Below are positions 44,160 through 53,948 of a DNA stretch of 64,000 nt, piece after piece. The position numbers and the translations under genes were made by a program. Numbering within the stretch: the stretch's first letter is position 1; every line of letters begins with the position of its first letter. The notes below the pieces were generated by a model, which saw only the letters and a program-made list of their open reading frames with translations, ran no database searches and was not told the origin of the DNA. This DNA is from an uncultured Pelagimonas sp. (GTDB taxonomy: Bacteria; Pseudomonadota; Alphaproteobacteria; Rhodobacterales; Rhodobacteraceae), in the NCBI GenBank assembly GCA_947499735.1, contig CANMPP010000001.1:1054001-1118000 (forward strand). The letters are read 5' to 3'.

Positions 44160-44323
44160 TTTTTCCCAACGCCCCCTTCCAAATGGTGTGTAATTCAATA
44201 TGATGTGAACCAAGGTTAAGCTTGCGCCGCGCGCAGCACATCACCAAATCCCTTTTAACCTTCTGGAAAGCTTTCAGCCTAACAAAGGGATGTGCGGAAT
44301 AAAGGTATCGAGGACCCCCTACA

Positions 44324-44794
44324 ATGTCGGCGACAATAGACTATGGAAGCCTGATGCATCGTGCCATGCGCGGTCTGATCCGAGAAGTATTGATGGATGT
44401 TCAGGAAAATGGCCTGCCGGGGAATCATCATTTCTTCGTCACCTTTGACACCCGCCAAAGCGATGTAAACATTGCCGGTTGGTTGCGTGAACGCTATCCA
44501 ACGGAAATGACCGTTGTCATGCAGCACGAGTTCGAAAACCTGCTGGTGGACGAAACCGGGTTCCGCGTTACGATGAGCTTTGGAGATCAGCCAGAAGAAT
44601 TGGTTATTCCCTTTGATGCCATTCGCACATTTGTGGATCCTTCTGTCGAATTCGGGCTGCGTTTTGAAACGCCGGATGAAGACGATGACGAAGAACCAAC
44701 TGCTTTGGTTGCTGATGAAGACGACGTTGCCGAAATCGTCGAAACCCCGACGGGTGAAGCCGAAGTCGTCAGCCTGGACAGTTTCCGCAAATAA
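44324..44794 (+). CDS. sspB: ClpXP specificity-enhancing factor SspB (alpha type)
   Basis: Adaptor that binds the ssrA tag and hands tagged proteins to ClpXP. It has 156 residues. The tag-binding domain includes 'GLPGNHHFFVTFDTRQSDVNIAGWLRERYPTEMTVVMQHEFENLLVDETGFRVTMSFGDQPEELVIPFDAI'. An acidic flexible linker follows, and the protein ends in 'EVVSLDSFRK', a ClpX-docking tail like that of Caulobacter SspB. It lies about 2.4 kb downstream of ssrA on the same strand, with chrA and a DUF1194 gene between. Confidence 0.9.
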   Translation: MSATIDYGSLMHRAMRGLIREVLMDVQENGLPGNHHFFVTFDTRQSDVNIAGWLRERYPTEMTVVMQHEFENLLVDETGFRVTMSFGDQPEELVIPFDAIRTFVDPSVEFGLRFETPDEDDDEEPTALVADEDDVAEIVETPTGEAEVVSLDSFRK

Positions 44795-44935
44795 GGGGGT
44801 GGCGGCGAAAACGCCGCATTCCTTCCATTTGCGTGAAAATTGGTACACGTTCGCATACAAAAAGCGCTGCAAATCATTGCACGTAGGCGCATTGAAAGCT
44901 AAAGCTTTGCCGAACCTATTTTCGGAGGAGCTTCC

Positions 44936-46330
44936 ATGTCCCAGACCCGCACCGAAACCGACAGCTTTGGCCCGCTAGAGGTCCCATCAGATAAATATTG
45001 GGGCGCGCAAACCCAGCGTTCCATTATGAATTTCCCGATCGGTTGGGAAAAGCAGCCTATTGCGATTGTTCGCGCCCTTGGCGTGATCAAAAAGGCCTGC
45101 GCTATGGCCAATAAAGACAACGGCAAAATGGATGCGACAATCGCTGACGCTGTTATTCAGGCGGCTGGTGAAGTGTTTGAAGGCAAGTTCGACGACAACT
45201 TCCCTCTGGTCGTGTGGCAAACCGGCTCCGGCACACAGTCAAACATGAACTCGAACGAGGTCATCGCGAACCGCGCGATTGAAATCCTCGGCGGCGTGAT
45301 CGGCTCCAAAGATCCTGTGCACCCGAACGATCATTGCAACATGGGCCAGTCCTCCAACGACACGTTCCCAACAGCGATGCATATCGCGGCTGCTATGACG
45401 GTACGTGACGTACTGCTGCCCGGTTTGAACAAGTTGCTGGCTGGTCTTGAGGCCAAGCAGGAAGAATTCAAAGACATCATCAAAATCGGCCGGACGCACA
45501 CGCAAGATGCGACGCCTTTGACATTGGGTCAGGAATTTTCCGGCTATGCGCATCAGATCCGCATGGGCATTTCCCGTATCGAAGCAGCCCTGCCGGGCAT
45601 TTATGAATTGGCCCAAGGTGGTACAGCGGTTGGTACCGGTCTGAACACAGCCCCCGGTTGGGGCGAAACGGTTGCGGCGAATATGGCCGAAATCACAGGC
45701 CTGCCATTTGTCACGGCGCCAAACAAATTCGAAAGCTTGGCAGCGCATGACGCGATGGTCTTTATGTCCGGCGCATTGGCCACGGTTGCGGGCGCGATGT
45801 ACAAAATCGCCAACGACATCCGTTTCTTGGGCTCAGGTCCACGCTCCGGTCTGGGTGAATTGATCCTACCTGAAAACGAACCAGGCTCGTCCATCATGCC
45901 GGGCAAAGTGAACCCGACACAGGCCGAAGCCATGACGCAAGTCGCCGCACATGTCATGGGCAACAATGCCGCAATGACGTTTGCCGGTTCGCAAGGTCAT
46001 TTTGAACTGAACGTCTACAACCCGATGATGTCCTACAACCTGCTGCAGAGCATGCAGTTGTTGGGCGACGTGGCTGACAGCTTTACGGAACGCATGTTGA
46101 ACGGCATCAAAGCCAACGAACCACGCATCGACAAGCTGATGAAAGAAAGCCTGATGCTGGTCACAGCGCTGGCCCCAACCATCGGCTATGACAACGCAAC
46201 CAAAGTTGCGAAAACAGCCCACAAGAATGGTACGACATTGAAAGAAGAAGCGATCGCGCTTGGTTTTGTCGATGAAGAAACATTCGACGCGGTCGTGCGC
46301 CCAGAGCAAATGATCGGCCCAAAGGCGTAA
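44936..46330 (+). CDS. fumC: Class II fumarate hydratase
   Basis: Converts fumarate to malate in the TCA cycle without an iron-sulfur cluster. It has 464 residues with '[21 protein letters not shown]', '[24 protein letters not shown]', '[24 protein letters not shown]' and the superfamily signature '[16 protein letters not shown]'. GGAGG precedes the ATG. A strong terminator follows. Confidence 0.97.
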   Translation: MSQTRTETDSFGPLEVPSDKYWGAQTQRSIMNFPIGWEKQPIAIVRALGVIKKACAMANKDNGKMDATIADAVIQAAGEVFEGKFDDNFPLVVWQTGSGTQSNMNSNEVIANRAIEILGGVIGSKDPVHPNDHCNMGQSSNDTFPTAMHIAAAMTVRDVLLPGLNKLLAGLEAKQEEFKDIIKIGRTHTQDATPLTLGQEFSGYAHQIRMGISRIEAALPGIYELAQGGTAVGTGLNTAPGWGETVAANMAEITGLPFVTAPNKFESLAAHDAMVFMSGALATVAGAMYKIANDIRFLGSGPRSGLGELILPENEPGSSIMPGKVNPTQAEAMTQVAAHVMGNNAAMTFAGSQGHFELNVYNPMMSYNLLQSMQLLGDVADSFTERMLNGIKANEPRIDKLMKESLMLVTALAPTIGYDNATKVAKTAHKNGTTLKEEAIALGFVDEETFDAVVRPEQMIGPKA

Positions 46331-46356
46331 GATCGTTTTGTGTCGTTAAGAAAAAA

Positions 46357-46385
46357 GGGGAGCAGTTCTGCTCCCCTTTCTTTTT
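46357..46385 (+). terminator. Rho-independent terminator after fumC
   Basis: GGGGAGCAG-TT-CTGCTCCCC followed by TTTCTTTTT. Confidence 0.94.
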
Positions 46386-46433
46386 GTCTAAAGCCCTAAA
46401 CCGTTCCAAGTCCTAAAGCGCTTCATTGCTGCA

Positions 46434-46451
46434 TAACCGGTTTGAGCCCAG
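46434..46451. repeat. Left direct repeat, copy of the phoB 3' end
   Basis: TAACCGGTTTGAGCCCAG, identical at 17 of 18 positions to 47557-47574, which spans the phoB stop codon. The two bracket the HEPN-like ORF. Confidence 0.75.
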
Positions 46452-46599
46452 AATAACCGTTTCTGAGCAACGCAGCGAGTGTCCGGTCGTTTGGCGACGC
46501 TTTATACTCCCAGTAAATTCTATTGATTTAACGGCAGCGAACTCTACACTTCTGAAGTGTGTAAGGCCATTGTGTCCCTACATCAAAGACGAGTGTGAA

Positions 46600-47271
46600 A
46601 TGATGCAGCCAGAAAAATACAATCTGCGCGAAGATGATGAGTTTATTTATTTACCGGAGGAACTCTTTAAGTATCTGCCGAAAGAGTATCGCGACGCTGT
46701 GCAGGCTCGTAAGCAACAAGGTGCGGATGTACTTCGAATTGCGGATAACGACATCAAAAAGCTCATCAGGCTCATCAATGCAATACCGACCACATCAAGT
46801 CTCAGTTATATCTATTGCCGTCTAAGAACGCTCCAAATCGAGGTGACAACGGAGGCAGTGATGGAGCAAGAGGTTCTGACAACTGCATTCATTGTGACCT
46901 ATGCCCGCCTATTCACGAGCGGCAATGGAACTATAAAGCTTTCAAAGTCGGATATTCCTGATCACTTGAAATTTGTTCACGACGAAATCATGGACCTTCG
47001 AAATAAGAGATATGCTCATAATGATGCTCATAAAACAATGAGCAGCGGAATCGAGGTGGTTTTTGATGATGATGGCTTCCATTTAAGGGCGCAAATGAGC
47101 TTTGGGTTCTATTGTGGTGGAAGAAACGAGTGGAAGGAACTAATAACATTCATACAATCTCATATGTATGAACGCCTTAGAGGCATACTCGACCAGCTGT
47201 CGAAAAAGACTGGTTACGAATGGTCATTTCAAAGTGGGCCGGCACCGGATTGGGTAGACAACTACGGCTAG
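46600..47271 (+). CDS. HEPN-like protein of unknown function
   Basis: Product of 223 residues starting MMQPEKYNLREDDEF. It is mostly alpha-helical, with 'PKEYRDAVQARKQQGADVLRIADNDIKKLIRLINAIP' and 'HDEIMDLRNKRYAHNDAHKTM'. RNKRYAH fits the R-x(4-6)-H motif of HEPN RNases, found in toxins and abortive-infection proteins; the rest of the fold is not proven. The frame is open from 46426, but that part has no ribosome site; GTGTGAA lies before the ATG at 46600. Base composition is lower in G+C than the flanks. It lies alone between direct repeats, so it was probably acquired by transfer. Confidence 0.65.
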   Translation: MMQPEKYNLREDDEFIYLPEELFKYLPKEYRDAVQARKQQGADVLRIADNDIKKLIRLINAIPTTSSLSYIYCRLRTLQIEVTTEAVMEQEVLTTAFIVTYARLFTSGNGTIKLSKSDIPDHLKFVHDEIMDLRNKRYAHNDAHKTMSSGIEVVFDDDGFHLRAQMSFGFYCGGRNEWKELITFIQSHMYERLRGILDQLSKKTGYEWSFQSGPAPDWVDNYG

Positions 47272-47456
47272 ATAATGGCTACCTGCATGCTCGACTGATC
47301 CCTCTCTGCCCAAACCTGCCTAGGCATGAGCCGACATTGGTGCAAGCGCAGCTAATTCACCCTTCATCCCCTAGAGCAAACCTTAGACATTCGAGCCTAA
47401 AAATGGTGTTTGGGGAAGCTTCTATGTCCGCACAATCTAGAGATTTAGGTCGTGAT

Positions 47457-47504
47457 AAAGTCAGGGCATGCAAGGTGCGCAATCATCCCTGACTTTCTTA
47501 TTTT
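47457..47504 (+). terminator. Terminator downstream of the HEPN-like gene
   Basis: AAAGTCAGGG and CCCTGACTTT form a perfect 10-bp stem with a 20-nt loop, followed by CTTATTTT. The remaining sequence 47272-47556 shows no gene. Confidence 0.65.
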
Positions 47505-47556
47505 ATGATCCTGCCCTCTACGGGAATCGTCTGGATGACTTTTGACAAAAGCCCCC

Positions 47557-47574
47557 TAACCGGTTTTAGCCCAG
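47557..47574. repeat. Right direct repeat at the phoB 3' end
   Basis: TAACCGGTTTTAGCCCAG; includes the last codons and stop of phoB (minus strand) and the palindrome AACCGGTT. See the matching copy at 46434-46451. Confidence 0.75.
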
Positions 47575-48258
47575 TGCATAGCCCGCGCCGCGCACTGTGC
47601 GTAGAGGATCGTCGCCTCCATGCTGGCACAGCGCTTTGCGCAAGCGGCCGATATGGACGTCGACGGTTCGCGTATCCACATAGATATCGCGCCCCCAGAC
47701 ACGGTCCAGCAATTGTTCACGTGACCAAACACGACCCGGTTTTTCCATAAATGTGCTCAACAGGCGAAACTCGGTTGGGCCCAGTTTCAGCTCTTTGGTT
47801 TCACGCGTCACGCGATGCGTTTCGCTGTCCAGAACGATGTCATCATATTCCAGACGCAAACCTGCCGCCGATGGACGTGTGCGGCGCAATTGCGCGCGCA
47901 CCCGTGCCATCAGTTCGACCACGGAATAGGGTTTGATCACGTAATCATCCGCACCGGTTTCCAAACCGCGCACACGATCCAATTCCTCGGAACGTGCAGA
48001 CAGCATGATGATCGGAACAGATCGCGTTTCCGGCCGTGTCTTTAATTGGCGGCACACTTCGATGCCTGAGACATTCGGCAACATCCAGTCGAGAACGATA
48101 ATGTCGGGATTTTCTTCCTCAACCAAAACCAGCGCTTCTTCGCCATTTTCAGCACGCGCAACGCGAAACCCTTCAGCTTCTAAATTGTAGCTAAGCACTT
48201 CACGTTGTGCGGCTTCGTCTTCGACGACCAAAACCGTAGGTTGATGATCGGGCGACAT
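47566..48258 (-). CDS. phoB: Phosphate regulon response regulator PhoB
   Basis: OmpR-type response regulator of 230 residues that activates Pho genes at low phosphate. The receiver domain has the phospho-acceptor Asp in 'PDIIVLDWMLPNVSGIEVC' and the Lys in 'GADDYVIKPYS'. The winged helix covers the last 100 residues ('LGPTEFRLLSTFMEKPGRVWSREQLLDRVWG', 'RTVDVHIGRLRKAL'). The ATG at 48258 has GGGAGA upstream and overlaps phoU by a few bases; a start 27 bp earlier is in frame. It is the last gene of the pho-pst cluster. Confidence 0.95.
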   Translation of the reverse strand: MSPDHQPTVLVVEDEAAQREVLSYNLEAEGFRVARAENGEEALVLVEEENPDIIVLDWMLPNVSGIEVCRQLKTRPETRSVPIIMLSARSEELDRVRGLETGADDYVIKPYSVVELMARVRAQLRRTRPSAAGLRLEYDDIVLDSETHRVTRETKELKLGPTEFRLLSTFMEKPGRVWSREQLLDRVWGRDIYVDTRTVDVHIGRLRKALCQHGGDDPLRTVRGAGYALG

Positions 48259-48259
48259 T

Positions 48260-49006
48260 CTATGCGTCTCCCTCAGAACCGACATCCATGCTGAGTTTTG
48301 GATCGCTGGATGTCACATCTTCTTTGATGCGGTCTTCTGAACCGGGTTTGACGCCCGAGGTCAAAAACACAACCTGTTCCGCGATAGAGGTCACGTGATC
48401 CCCTGCCCGTTCCAGATTTTTCGCGATGAAATGCAGATGCATGCAGGCCGTGATGTTGCGCGGATCTTCCATCATGAAGGTCAGGAATTCGCGGAACAAC
48501 GTATTGTGCATCTGATCCACATCACGGTCACGATCGATGACGTCCAGCGCCAAAGCTTCGTCACGTTGGATATAGGCATCCAATGCGTCCTTCAGCATCA
48601 ATTCAACCTCACGCGCCATACGGCGCAGAGATGTCGCGGTGCCACCGATTGGCTGCATTTGCGTCAAAACACCGGTCCGCTTGGCCACGTTTTTGGACAG
48701 ATCGCCAATTCGCTCCAAGTTGGAGGAAATACGGATTACCGACAAAACCAGACGCAAATCAGACGCGGTTGGGCTGCGCAGCGCGATGACGCGTGCGGCA
48801 TCTTCGTTCAACTGATCTTCCAGCGCATCAATGGCGACATCGCCTTTGCGCACTTTTTCTGCCAGTTCTTCGTCGCGGGATTCTAGCGATTTCGCAGAAT
48901 TGGAAATCGCGGATTCCGCAAGGCCACCCATTTTCATGATCAGCGCTTGGATGCCTTCGAGATCTTTGTCAAAGGCACTGTGAATGTGTTGATTAAGCTC
49001 TTTCAT
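48260..49006 (-). CDS. phoU: Phosphate signalling protein PhoU
   Basis: Regulator that links the Pst transporter to PhoR and turns the regulon off when phosphate is plentiful. It has 248 residues with two PhoU repeats; 'ISSNLERIGDLSKNVAKRTG' and 'IAKNLERAGDHVTSIAEQVVFLTSG' are the two metal-binding E/DxxxD helices. A short acidic tail follows. It starts a base after pstB ends and overlaps the phoB start region. Confidence 0.95.
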   Translation of the reverse strand: MKELNQHIHSAFDKDLEGIQALIMKMGGLAESAISNSAKSLESRDEELAEKVRKGDVAIDALEDQLNEDAARVIALRSPTASDLRLVLSVIRISSNLERIGDLSKNVAKRTGVLTQMQPIGGTATSLRRMAREVELMLKDALDAYIQRDEALALDVIDRDRDVDQMHNTLFREFLTFMMEDPRNITACMHLHFIAKNLERAGDHVTSIAEQVVFLTSGVKPGSEDRIKEDVTSSDPKLSMDVGSEGDA

Positions 49007-49804
49007 TTACCCGATCCGTCCTGTGATGTAGCTTTCTGTACGAGGGTCTTCTGGGTTGGTGAAAATCTTGCTTGTGTCGTCAAACTCAACAAGATTTCCA
49101 AGGTGGAAAAAGGCTGTTTTCTGCGAAACACGAGCCGCCTGCTGCATTGAGTGCGTGACGATGACCACGGAATAGTTTGAGCGTAGCTCATCGATCAGTT
49201 CTTCAACCTGCGCTGTGGCAATTGGGTCCAAAGCGGAACAAGGTTCGTCCATCAACAGTACCTCTGGTTCGGTTGCAACCGCGCGTGCAATACACAGACG
49301 TTGCTGCTGACCGCCGGACATGCCTGTCGCTGGATCACCAAGGCGATCCTTGACCTCTTCCCATAGTGCGCCGCGACGTAGGGCTTTTTCTACGATATCA
49401 TCCAGTTCAGCTTTTGTTTTGAACAGACCGTGGATGCGTGGACCATAAGCCACGTTATCATAGATTGATTTTGGGAATGGGTTTGGCTTTTGGAACACCA
49501 TGCCCACTTTGGCGCGCAGCTGTACCGGGTCTACCCGCTTGTCGTAAATGTCTTCGCCATCCAGATTAATGGAGCCTTCGACACGACACACAGAAATCGT
49601 GTCGTTCATACGGTTCAAGCAGCGCAGGAAAGTGGATTTACCGCATCCTGACGGACCAATGAACGCAGTGACGGTTTTGTCCTGGATCTCGCAATCAACA
49701 TCTTTGATCGCCTGCTTTTCGCCGTAATAAACCTGTACTTTATTCGCCGAAATTTTAATGTCGTTCACGGTCGTGTCTCTTTCTGTATTTGGGACGTCAT
49801 ACAT
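49007..49804 (-). CDS. pstB: Phosphate ABC transporter ATPase PstB
   Basis: ATP-hydrolysing subunit of the high-affinity phosphate importer. It has 265 residues: Walker A '[20 protein letters not shown]', signature '[15 protein letters not shown]', Walker B '[14 protein letters not shown]' and switch '[14 protein letters not shown]'. The Met at 49804 ([10 protein letters not shown]) has AAGGAC upstream; the frame opens 21 bp earlier, overlapping pstA. Confidence 0.96.
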   Translation of the reverse strand: MYDVPNTERDTTVNDIKISANKVQVYYGEKQAIKDVDCEIQDKTVTAFIGPSGCGKSTFLRCLNRMNDTISVCRVEGSINLDGEDIYDKRVDPVQLRAKVGMVFQKPNPFPKSIYDNVAYGPRIHGLFKTKAELDDIVEKALRRGALWEEVKDRLGDPATGMSGGQQQRLCIARAVATEPEVLLMDEPCSALDPIATAQVEELIDELRSNYSVVIVTHSMQQAARVSQKTAFFHLGNLVEFDDTSKIFTNPEDPRTESYITGRIG

Positions 49805-49818
49805 GATTTTGTCCTTTC

Positions 49819-51174
49819 TTACCACCGGCGCTCAAATCGGCGACGCAGAATGATTGCGATAATGTTCATGGTCAAAAGGAAGACCAGCAAGATAATAATG
49901 CCACCCCAGGCACGTTCGTACCACGCACCATCGGCGCGGGTTGCCCAAATGTAGATCTGGGCGGGCATGCCCACGTTGGGATCTGAAAAGAATCCGCTGA
50001 CGCTGTCCAGATCCATCTGAACAAAGGCCACCATGCCGATCATCAGCAGCGGTGCGGTTTCACCAAGGGCTGCCGCCAAACCAATGATGGTCCCTGTCAG
50101 GATACCCGGCATCGCCAGAGGCAGAATGTGGTGGAACACGGCCTGCATGCGGGATGCGCCCAGCCCCAGAGCCGCTTCACGGATCGTGCCGGGAACTGCC
50201 TTAAGCGAAGCACGTGTCGCGATGATGATCGTTGGCAATGTCATCAAAGACAGGGCCAGACCACCCACCAAAGGTGCCGAGTTGCGTAAGGCTGAGAAGC
50301 CCAACGTTCCGCCACCGAATTGGATGAACGCCGCCAAGGCCAAGATACCGAAGACGATGGAAGGCACCGCGGCAAGGTTGGAAATATTCACCTCGATGAA
50401 ATCGGTGATTTTGTTCTTTGGTGCGAATTCTTCAAGGTAGATCGAAGCGCCAACCGAAATGGGTAGGCAGACCAGCAGAACAACAATCATCATCGCCAGC
50501 GATCCCAACATCGACTGACCAAAGCCAGACTGTTCTGGACGCAAGTCAGATGTGTCATTGCCGGTGATAAAGCCCATATTGAACCCTTTGCGTAGAACAC
50601 CGCTGTCTTTCAGCGTATCTACAAGTTCCAGATGAGCCTCATTGATGCTTTTGTCATTTGCAATGCTTTCACGTGACACACGGCCCTTTAGGTATCCGTC
50701 GACCGTACCATTTGTCAGCACGTTGAACTTAAACGGTTCGCCAATTTGATCTGGATGGGTCAACAAGTGCTGGCGCAATGTGTTGCCTGCACCGCTGGAA
50801 ATCAGCGGGCGAATATCTTTGCCTTTGGTGAACGGGGTTTCGATCCCGTTTTCCTGAATTGTAACCAGCAAAGCGTTTTCCAGAATACCGCGATATTTGG
50901 ACGTCTTCAGAGACGATTTCTCGGCGCTGTCAAATTCCTCTTGCGACACTGTCAGCTCGACATCGATCCGCGTTTGTTGAAACGCTGAAGCCCCGTTGCC
51001 GACGATTTGAGTGACCAGAATGACCAGAAATACCAGACCAATCAGGATTGCGCCGATGCCGATGGCTTTAAATCGTGCCTCTTTGGCGTTCCGCTTCTTC
51101 ACATGTGGTGACAGAGCATAGAGTGATGATTTCGTGCTGGGTCCGGGGACCGCATCCGTATGTTCCATGGTCAT
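49819..51174 (-). CDS. pstA: Phosphate ABC transporter permease PstA, long form
   Basis: Membrane subunit of the phosphate importer, 451 residues against about 280-300 in E. coli. The extra N-terminal part has one membrane helix (about 38-60) followed by a periplasmic region of some 170 residues like DUF3333. The permease core has '[44 protein letters not shown]' and the ATPase-contact loop '[33 protein letters not shown]'. Its start overlaps the pstC stop. Confidence 0.93.
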   Translation of the reverse strand: MTMEHTDAVPGPSTKSSLYALSPHVKKRNAKEARFKAIGIGAILIGLVFLVILVTQIVGNGASAFQQTRIDVELTVSQEEFDSAEKSSLKTSKYRGILENALLVTIQENGIETPFTKGKDIRPLISSGAGNTLRQHLLTHPDQIGEPFKFNVLTNGTVDGYLKGRVSRESIANDKSINEAHLELVDTLKDSGVLRKGFNMGFITGNDTSDLRPEQSGFGQSMLGSLAMMIVVLLVCLPISVGASIYLEEFAPKNKITDFIEVNISNLAAVPSIVFGILALAAFIQFGGGTLGFSALRNSAPLVGGLALSLMTLPTIIIATRASLKAVPGTIREAALGLGASRMQAVFHHILPLAMPGILTGTIIGLAAALGETAPLLMIGMVAFVQMDLDSVSGFFSDPNVGMPAQIYIWATRADGAWYERAWGGIIILLVFLLTMNIIAIILRRRFERRW

Positions 51175-52682
51175 CAGTACTGTTCCCGATATTTATTCAC
51201 GATGCGTTGCGCGATAAAGTTCAGCGCCAGCGTGAGGATGAATAGGGTTGTGCCAAGCGCATAGGCGACCAGCACTTCGGGTTGTGTGAAATCCGCGTCG
51301 CCCGTCAGCTGCGATACGATTTTGGCCGTCACAGTTGTCATGGCTTCAAACGGATTGCCGGACAATTTACCAGCTGCACCAGCGCCAAAGACAACCAACA
51401 TGGTTTCACCAATTGCGCGGGATGCGGCCAGAATGATCGCACCGACGATACCGGGCAGAGCTGCGGGCAAAATAACCTGTTTGATGGTTTCGGAATGGGT
51501 TGCGCCCAAACCATAAGATCCATCGCGCAGATATTGCGGAACCGCATTGATGATATCGTCTGACAAAGAGGATACGAATGGGATCAACATGATCCCCATA
51601 ACCAAACCCGCTGTCATAACGGATCGTGCACCCGGCATAATGCCAATGCCACTGTTCCCAAAGATGTCCAAAAGCATTGGACCAACGGTGATCAGCGCGA
51701 ACAGACCGTAGACGATGGACGGGATACCCGCGAGAACCTCAAGCGCTGGTTTTACGAAACCACGCACGCGGGGTGATGCGTATTCTGCCAGATAGATTGC
51801 AGCGAACAGGCCGATCGGTACAGCCACGACCAATGCGATGATCGAGATATAGAGCGTACCCCAAAGCAACGGCAGCAGACCCAAAGGCTGATGCGTTCCT
51901 GCGCCGGAACGTGGGGACCATGTGGTGCCAAATAGGTAATCGGTCCAGTTGTAGATACTAAAGAATTCCACAGTGTTGAATGCAAGCGAAAGAACGATCC
52001 CCACCGTTGTTAAAATCGCTATGCAAGCCATCAATACAAGGAGACCAAGGATCATAAATTCAACGGAATTACGCGCTCTATAGTCTTTATGTGATTGCAA
52101 GACACTATATATGAAAAAAGCTAGTGCTACGCCTATAATGAATATCGATTTCATTATGTCTGCGCGCTTGTCTAAAGCCAACTTTCGCTGCGACGCTTTT
52201 AGGACCGGTGCAATAATTTCGCCTGTGACAACCTGTCCAGCGTCTTTCAAGAGTTTCTCAACGTCGACCTTGTCCAAGGTTAAATTTTGCGCTTCATCTT
52301 CTGTCAAAAGATCAGCGGCAATCAAGTAGTTCAAACCCTCCGCAGTCCGTCGCATTTCAGCCATTCGGAGAGAATGATTAGCGTCGATCACTTTCAATGC
52401 GAGATCTAAATCTTCCCCTTCAAGGCCTATCGTAATCTCTTCCTTTGGAATTATGCCGGATACCGTTTTTTCAACGATAATAGTCTGCACCAGAGACCAA
52501 ACCGCCAACCAAATAAACGCCGGAAGCAGAACTTTAATCGCAACGTTCCAACCATAGAAACGTGGCAGCGAATGCAAGGCCCGGCTGTTGCCGCCCCCGC
52601 TTTGAAGCGCTCTTTGGCGCCCGATCACATAGCCAGCAATGGCCAGTGCGAGCACGATAAGAACAAGCCATAATCCAGGCAT
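51174..52682 (-). CDS. pstC: Phosphate ABC transporter permease PstC, long form
   Basis: Second membrane subunit, 502 residues, with an extra N-terminal periplasmic region (about 70-175) between two helices. The core has 'VAVPIGLFAAIYLAEYASPRVRGFVKPALEVLAGIPSIVYGLFAL' and the EAA-like loop 'YGLGATHSETIKQVILPAALPGIVGAI'. The stretch at about 52,040-52,480 is richer in A+T and in rare codons (ATA, AGT, TTA) than the rest of the gene, suggesting a recombined segment. It pairs with PstA. Confidence 0.93.
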   Translation of the reverse strand: MPGLWLVLIVLALAIAGYVIGRQRALQSGGGNSRALHSLPRFYGWNVAIKVLLPAFIWLAVWSLVQTIIVEKTVSGIIPKEEITIGLEGEDLDLALKVIDANHSLRMAEMRRTAEGLNYLIAADLLTEDEAQNLTLDKVDVEKLLKDAGQVVTGEIIAPVLKASQRKLALDKRADIMKSIFIIGVALAFFIYSVLQSHKDYRARNSVEFMILGLLVLMACIAILTTVGIVLSLAFNTVEFFSIYNWTDYLFGTTWSPRSGAGTHQPLGLLPLLWGTLYISIIALVVAVPIGLFAAIYLAEYASPRVRGFVKPALEVLAGIPSIVYGLFALITVGPMLLDIFGNSGIGIMPGARSVMTAGLVMGIMLIPFVSSLSDDIINAVPQYLRDGSYGLGATHSETIKQVILPAALPGIVGAIILAASRAIGETMLVVFGAGAAGKLSGNPFEAMTTVTAKIVSQLTGDADFTQPEVLVAYALGTTLFILTLALNFIAQRIVNKYREQY

Positions 52683-52760
52683 GAGTCCCCCGCAGGATTT
52701 AAGAAATACGGTGCTGTGCCAGATATTCGGCCATCAGCGTCGCAAAGGTCTAGAGTAATA

Positions 52761-52787
52761 AAGGGGCGGCAGAAAACGCCGCCCCTT
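52761..52787 (-). terminator. Hairpin between pstS and pstC
   Basis: AAGGGGCGGC-GTTTTCT-GCCGCCCCTT on the minus strand, then TATTACT. The T run is poor, so it probably acts as a partial terminator or protects the pstS mRNA, giving more PstS than permease. Confidence 0.65.
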
Positions 52788-52815
52788 CGTAATTTTCACA
52801 GTCAAGGCGACCAGC

Positions 52816-53856
52816 TTATGAGTTGGAGCCCATAACAGTTTCGGAAGAAACTGCTTCTTGTGTTGCTTCCAGCTCTGGGTCGGACACAAGACCGTATTCA
52901 GCCAAAGGACCGTCTGCACCTGCCAGATCTTCAGAGATGAAGAATTCTGCATATTCTTTCAGGCCAGGAACAACACCGATATGTGCTTTCTTGACGTAGA
53001 AATACAGCGGACGAGATACTGGGTATTCGCCTGTTGCAATGGATTCAGTGGAAGGCACAACGCCGCCCATTGTTGCAACTTTCAACTTGTCTGTGTTGTT
53101 CTCGTAGAACGCCAGACCGAAGATGCCGATACCATTTGGTGTCGAGTCGATGGACGCCAGTGTTTCTGTGTAGTCACCGTCGATGTCTACAGAAACGCCG
53201 TCTGTGCGAACTGCCAGACATGCATCTTCTGCGTCATCTTCAGACATGCCGCCTGCGATCATCGCGTCCATTGCGCCAGTGACTTCACAGCCAGCTGCCA
53301 GAACTTTTTCTTCAAACACTTCACGTGTGCCGTGCTTTGTGCCTGGGATGAAGGTTGCGATGTCAACCGCTGGCAGGTCTGCGTTGAATTCGGACCATTG
53401 CGTGTATGGGTTGTCAACCAGCGCGCCGTCTACCAATACTTTTGGTGCCAGTGCGTTAAAGATGTCAGCAGGCTGGAACGCTGTGAAGGCTGGGCCGTCA
53501 AGCTGAGATGCGAATACGATGCCGTCATAACCGATGCGAACTTCGATGATTTCGGAAACACCTGCTTCAGCACATGCTTTGATTTCTTTTTCACGGATTT
53601 TGCGGGATGCGTTTGCAACGTCGATGGTGTTTTCGCCAACACCTTCACAGAAGCGCTTTAGACCTGCGGAAGAACCACCAGACTCAACAACCGGTGTTGG
53701 GAAGTCTGTGTTTTCGCCGAACAGTTCAGCAACGATAGACGCATATGGAAGAACAGTGGATGACCCTGCTACTTGAACATTGTCGCGTGCAACAGCGGAG
53801 GTTGCGGATACAGCAGCGATCGCGACAGCAGAAGCGGTCAGTTTCACGGATTTCAT
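52816..53856 (-). CDS. pstS: Phosphate-binding protein PstS
   Basis: Periplasmic substrate-binding protein of 346 residues with a signal peptide (MKSVKLTASAVAIAAVSATSAVA). Phosphate-binding loops are visible: 'VAGSSTVLPYASIVAEL' near the N-terminus, then 'SGGSSAGLKRFCEGVGENTIDVANASRKI'. 'GTKHGTREVFEEKVLAAGCE' carries the Arg-Glu part. AGGAG precedes the ATG. A Pho-box-like site lies about 95 bp upstream. A hairpin separates it from pstC. Confidence 0.95.
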   Translation of the reverse strand: MKSVKLTASAVAIAAVSATSAVARDNVQVAGSSTVLPYASIVAELFGENTDFPTPVVESGGSSAGLKRFCEGVGENTIDVANASRKIREKEIKACAEAGVSEIIEVRIGYDGIVFASQLDGPAFTAFQPADIFNALAPKVLVDGALVDNPYTQWSEFNADLPAVDIATFIPGTKHGTREVFEEKVLAAGCEVTGAMDAMIAGGMSEDDAEDACLAVRTDGVSVDIDGDYTETLASIDSTPNGIGIFGLAFYENNTDKLKVATMGGVVPSTESIATGEYPVSRPLYFYVKKAHIGVVPGLKEYAEFFISEDLAGADGPLAEYGLVSDPELEATQEAVSSETVMGSNS

Positions 53857-53948
53857 TAGGAAACTCCTAGATTATCGTAACGGCCCCCCCTGCGGCGGCC
53901 TGTGTGGCTCGATCTAGAGGGTGATCACGATCCTTTTGTGACACCAGT

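Noticed and set aside
44279-44872. 197-codon minus-strand ORF over sspB
   Set aside because: Antisense to sspB; Phe/Gln-rich shadow sequence without domain.
46426-46599. N-terminal extension of the HEPN-like ORF
   Set aside because: Open frame runs through the direct repeat with no ribosome site; the ATG pair at 46600 is a better start.
52858-53661. 267-codon Cys-rich ORF antisense to pstS
   Set aside because: Cys richness comes from reading Ala/Thr codons of pstS backwards; pstS itself is unambiguous.
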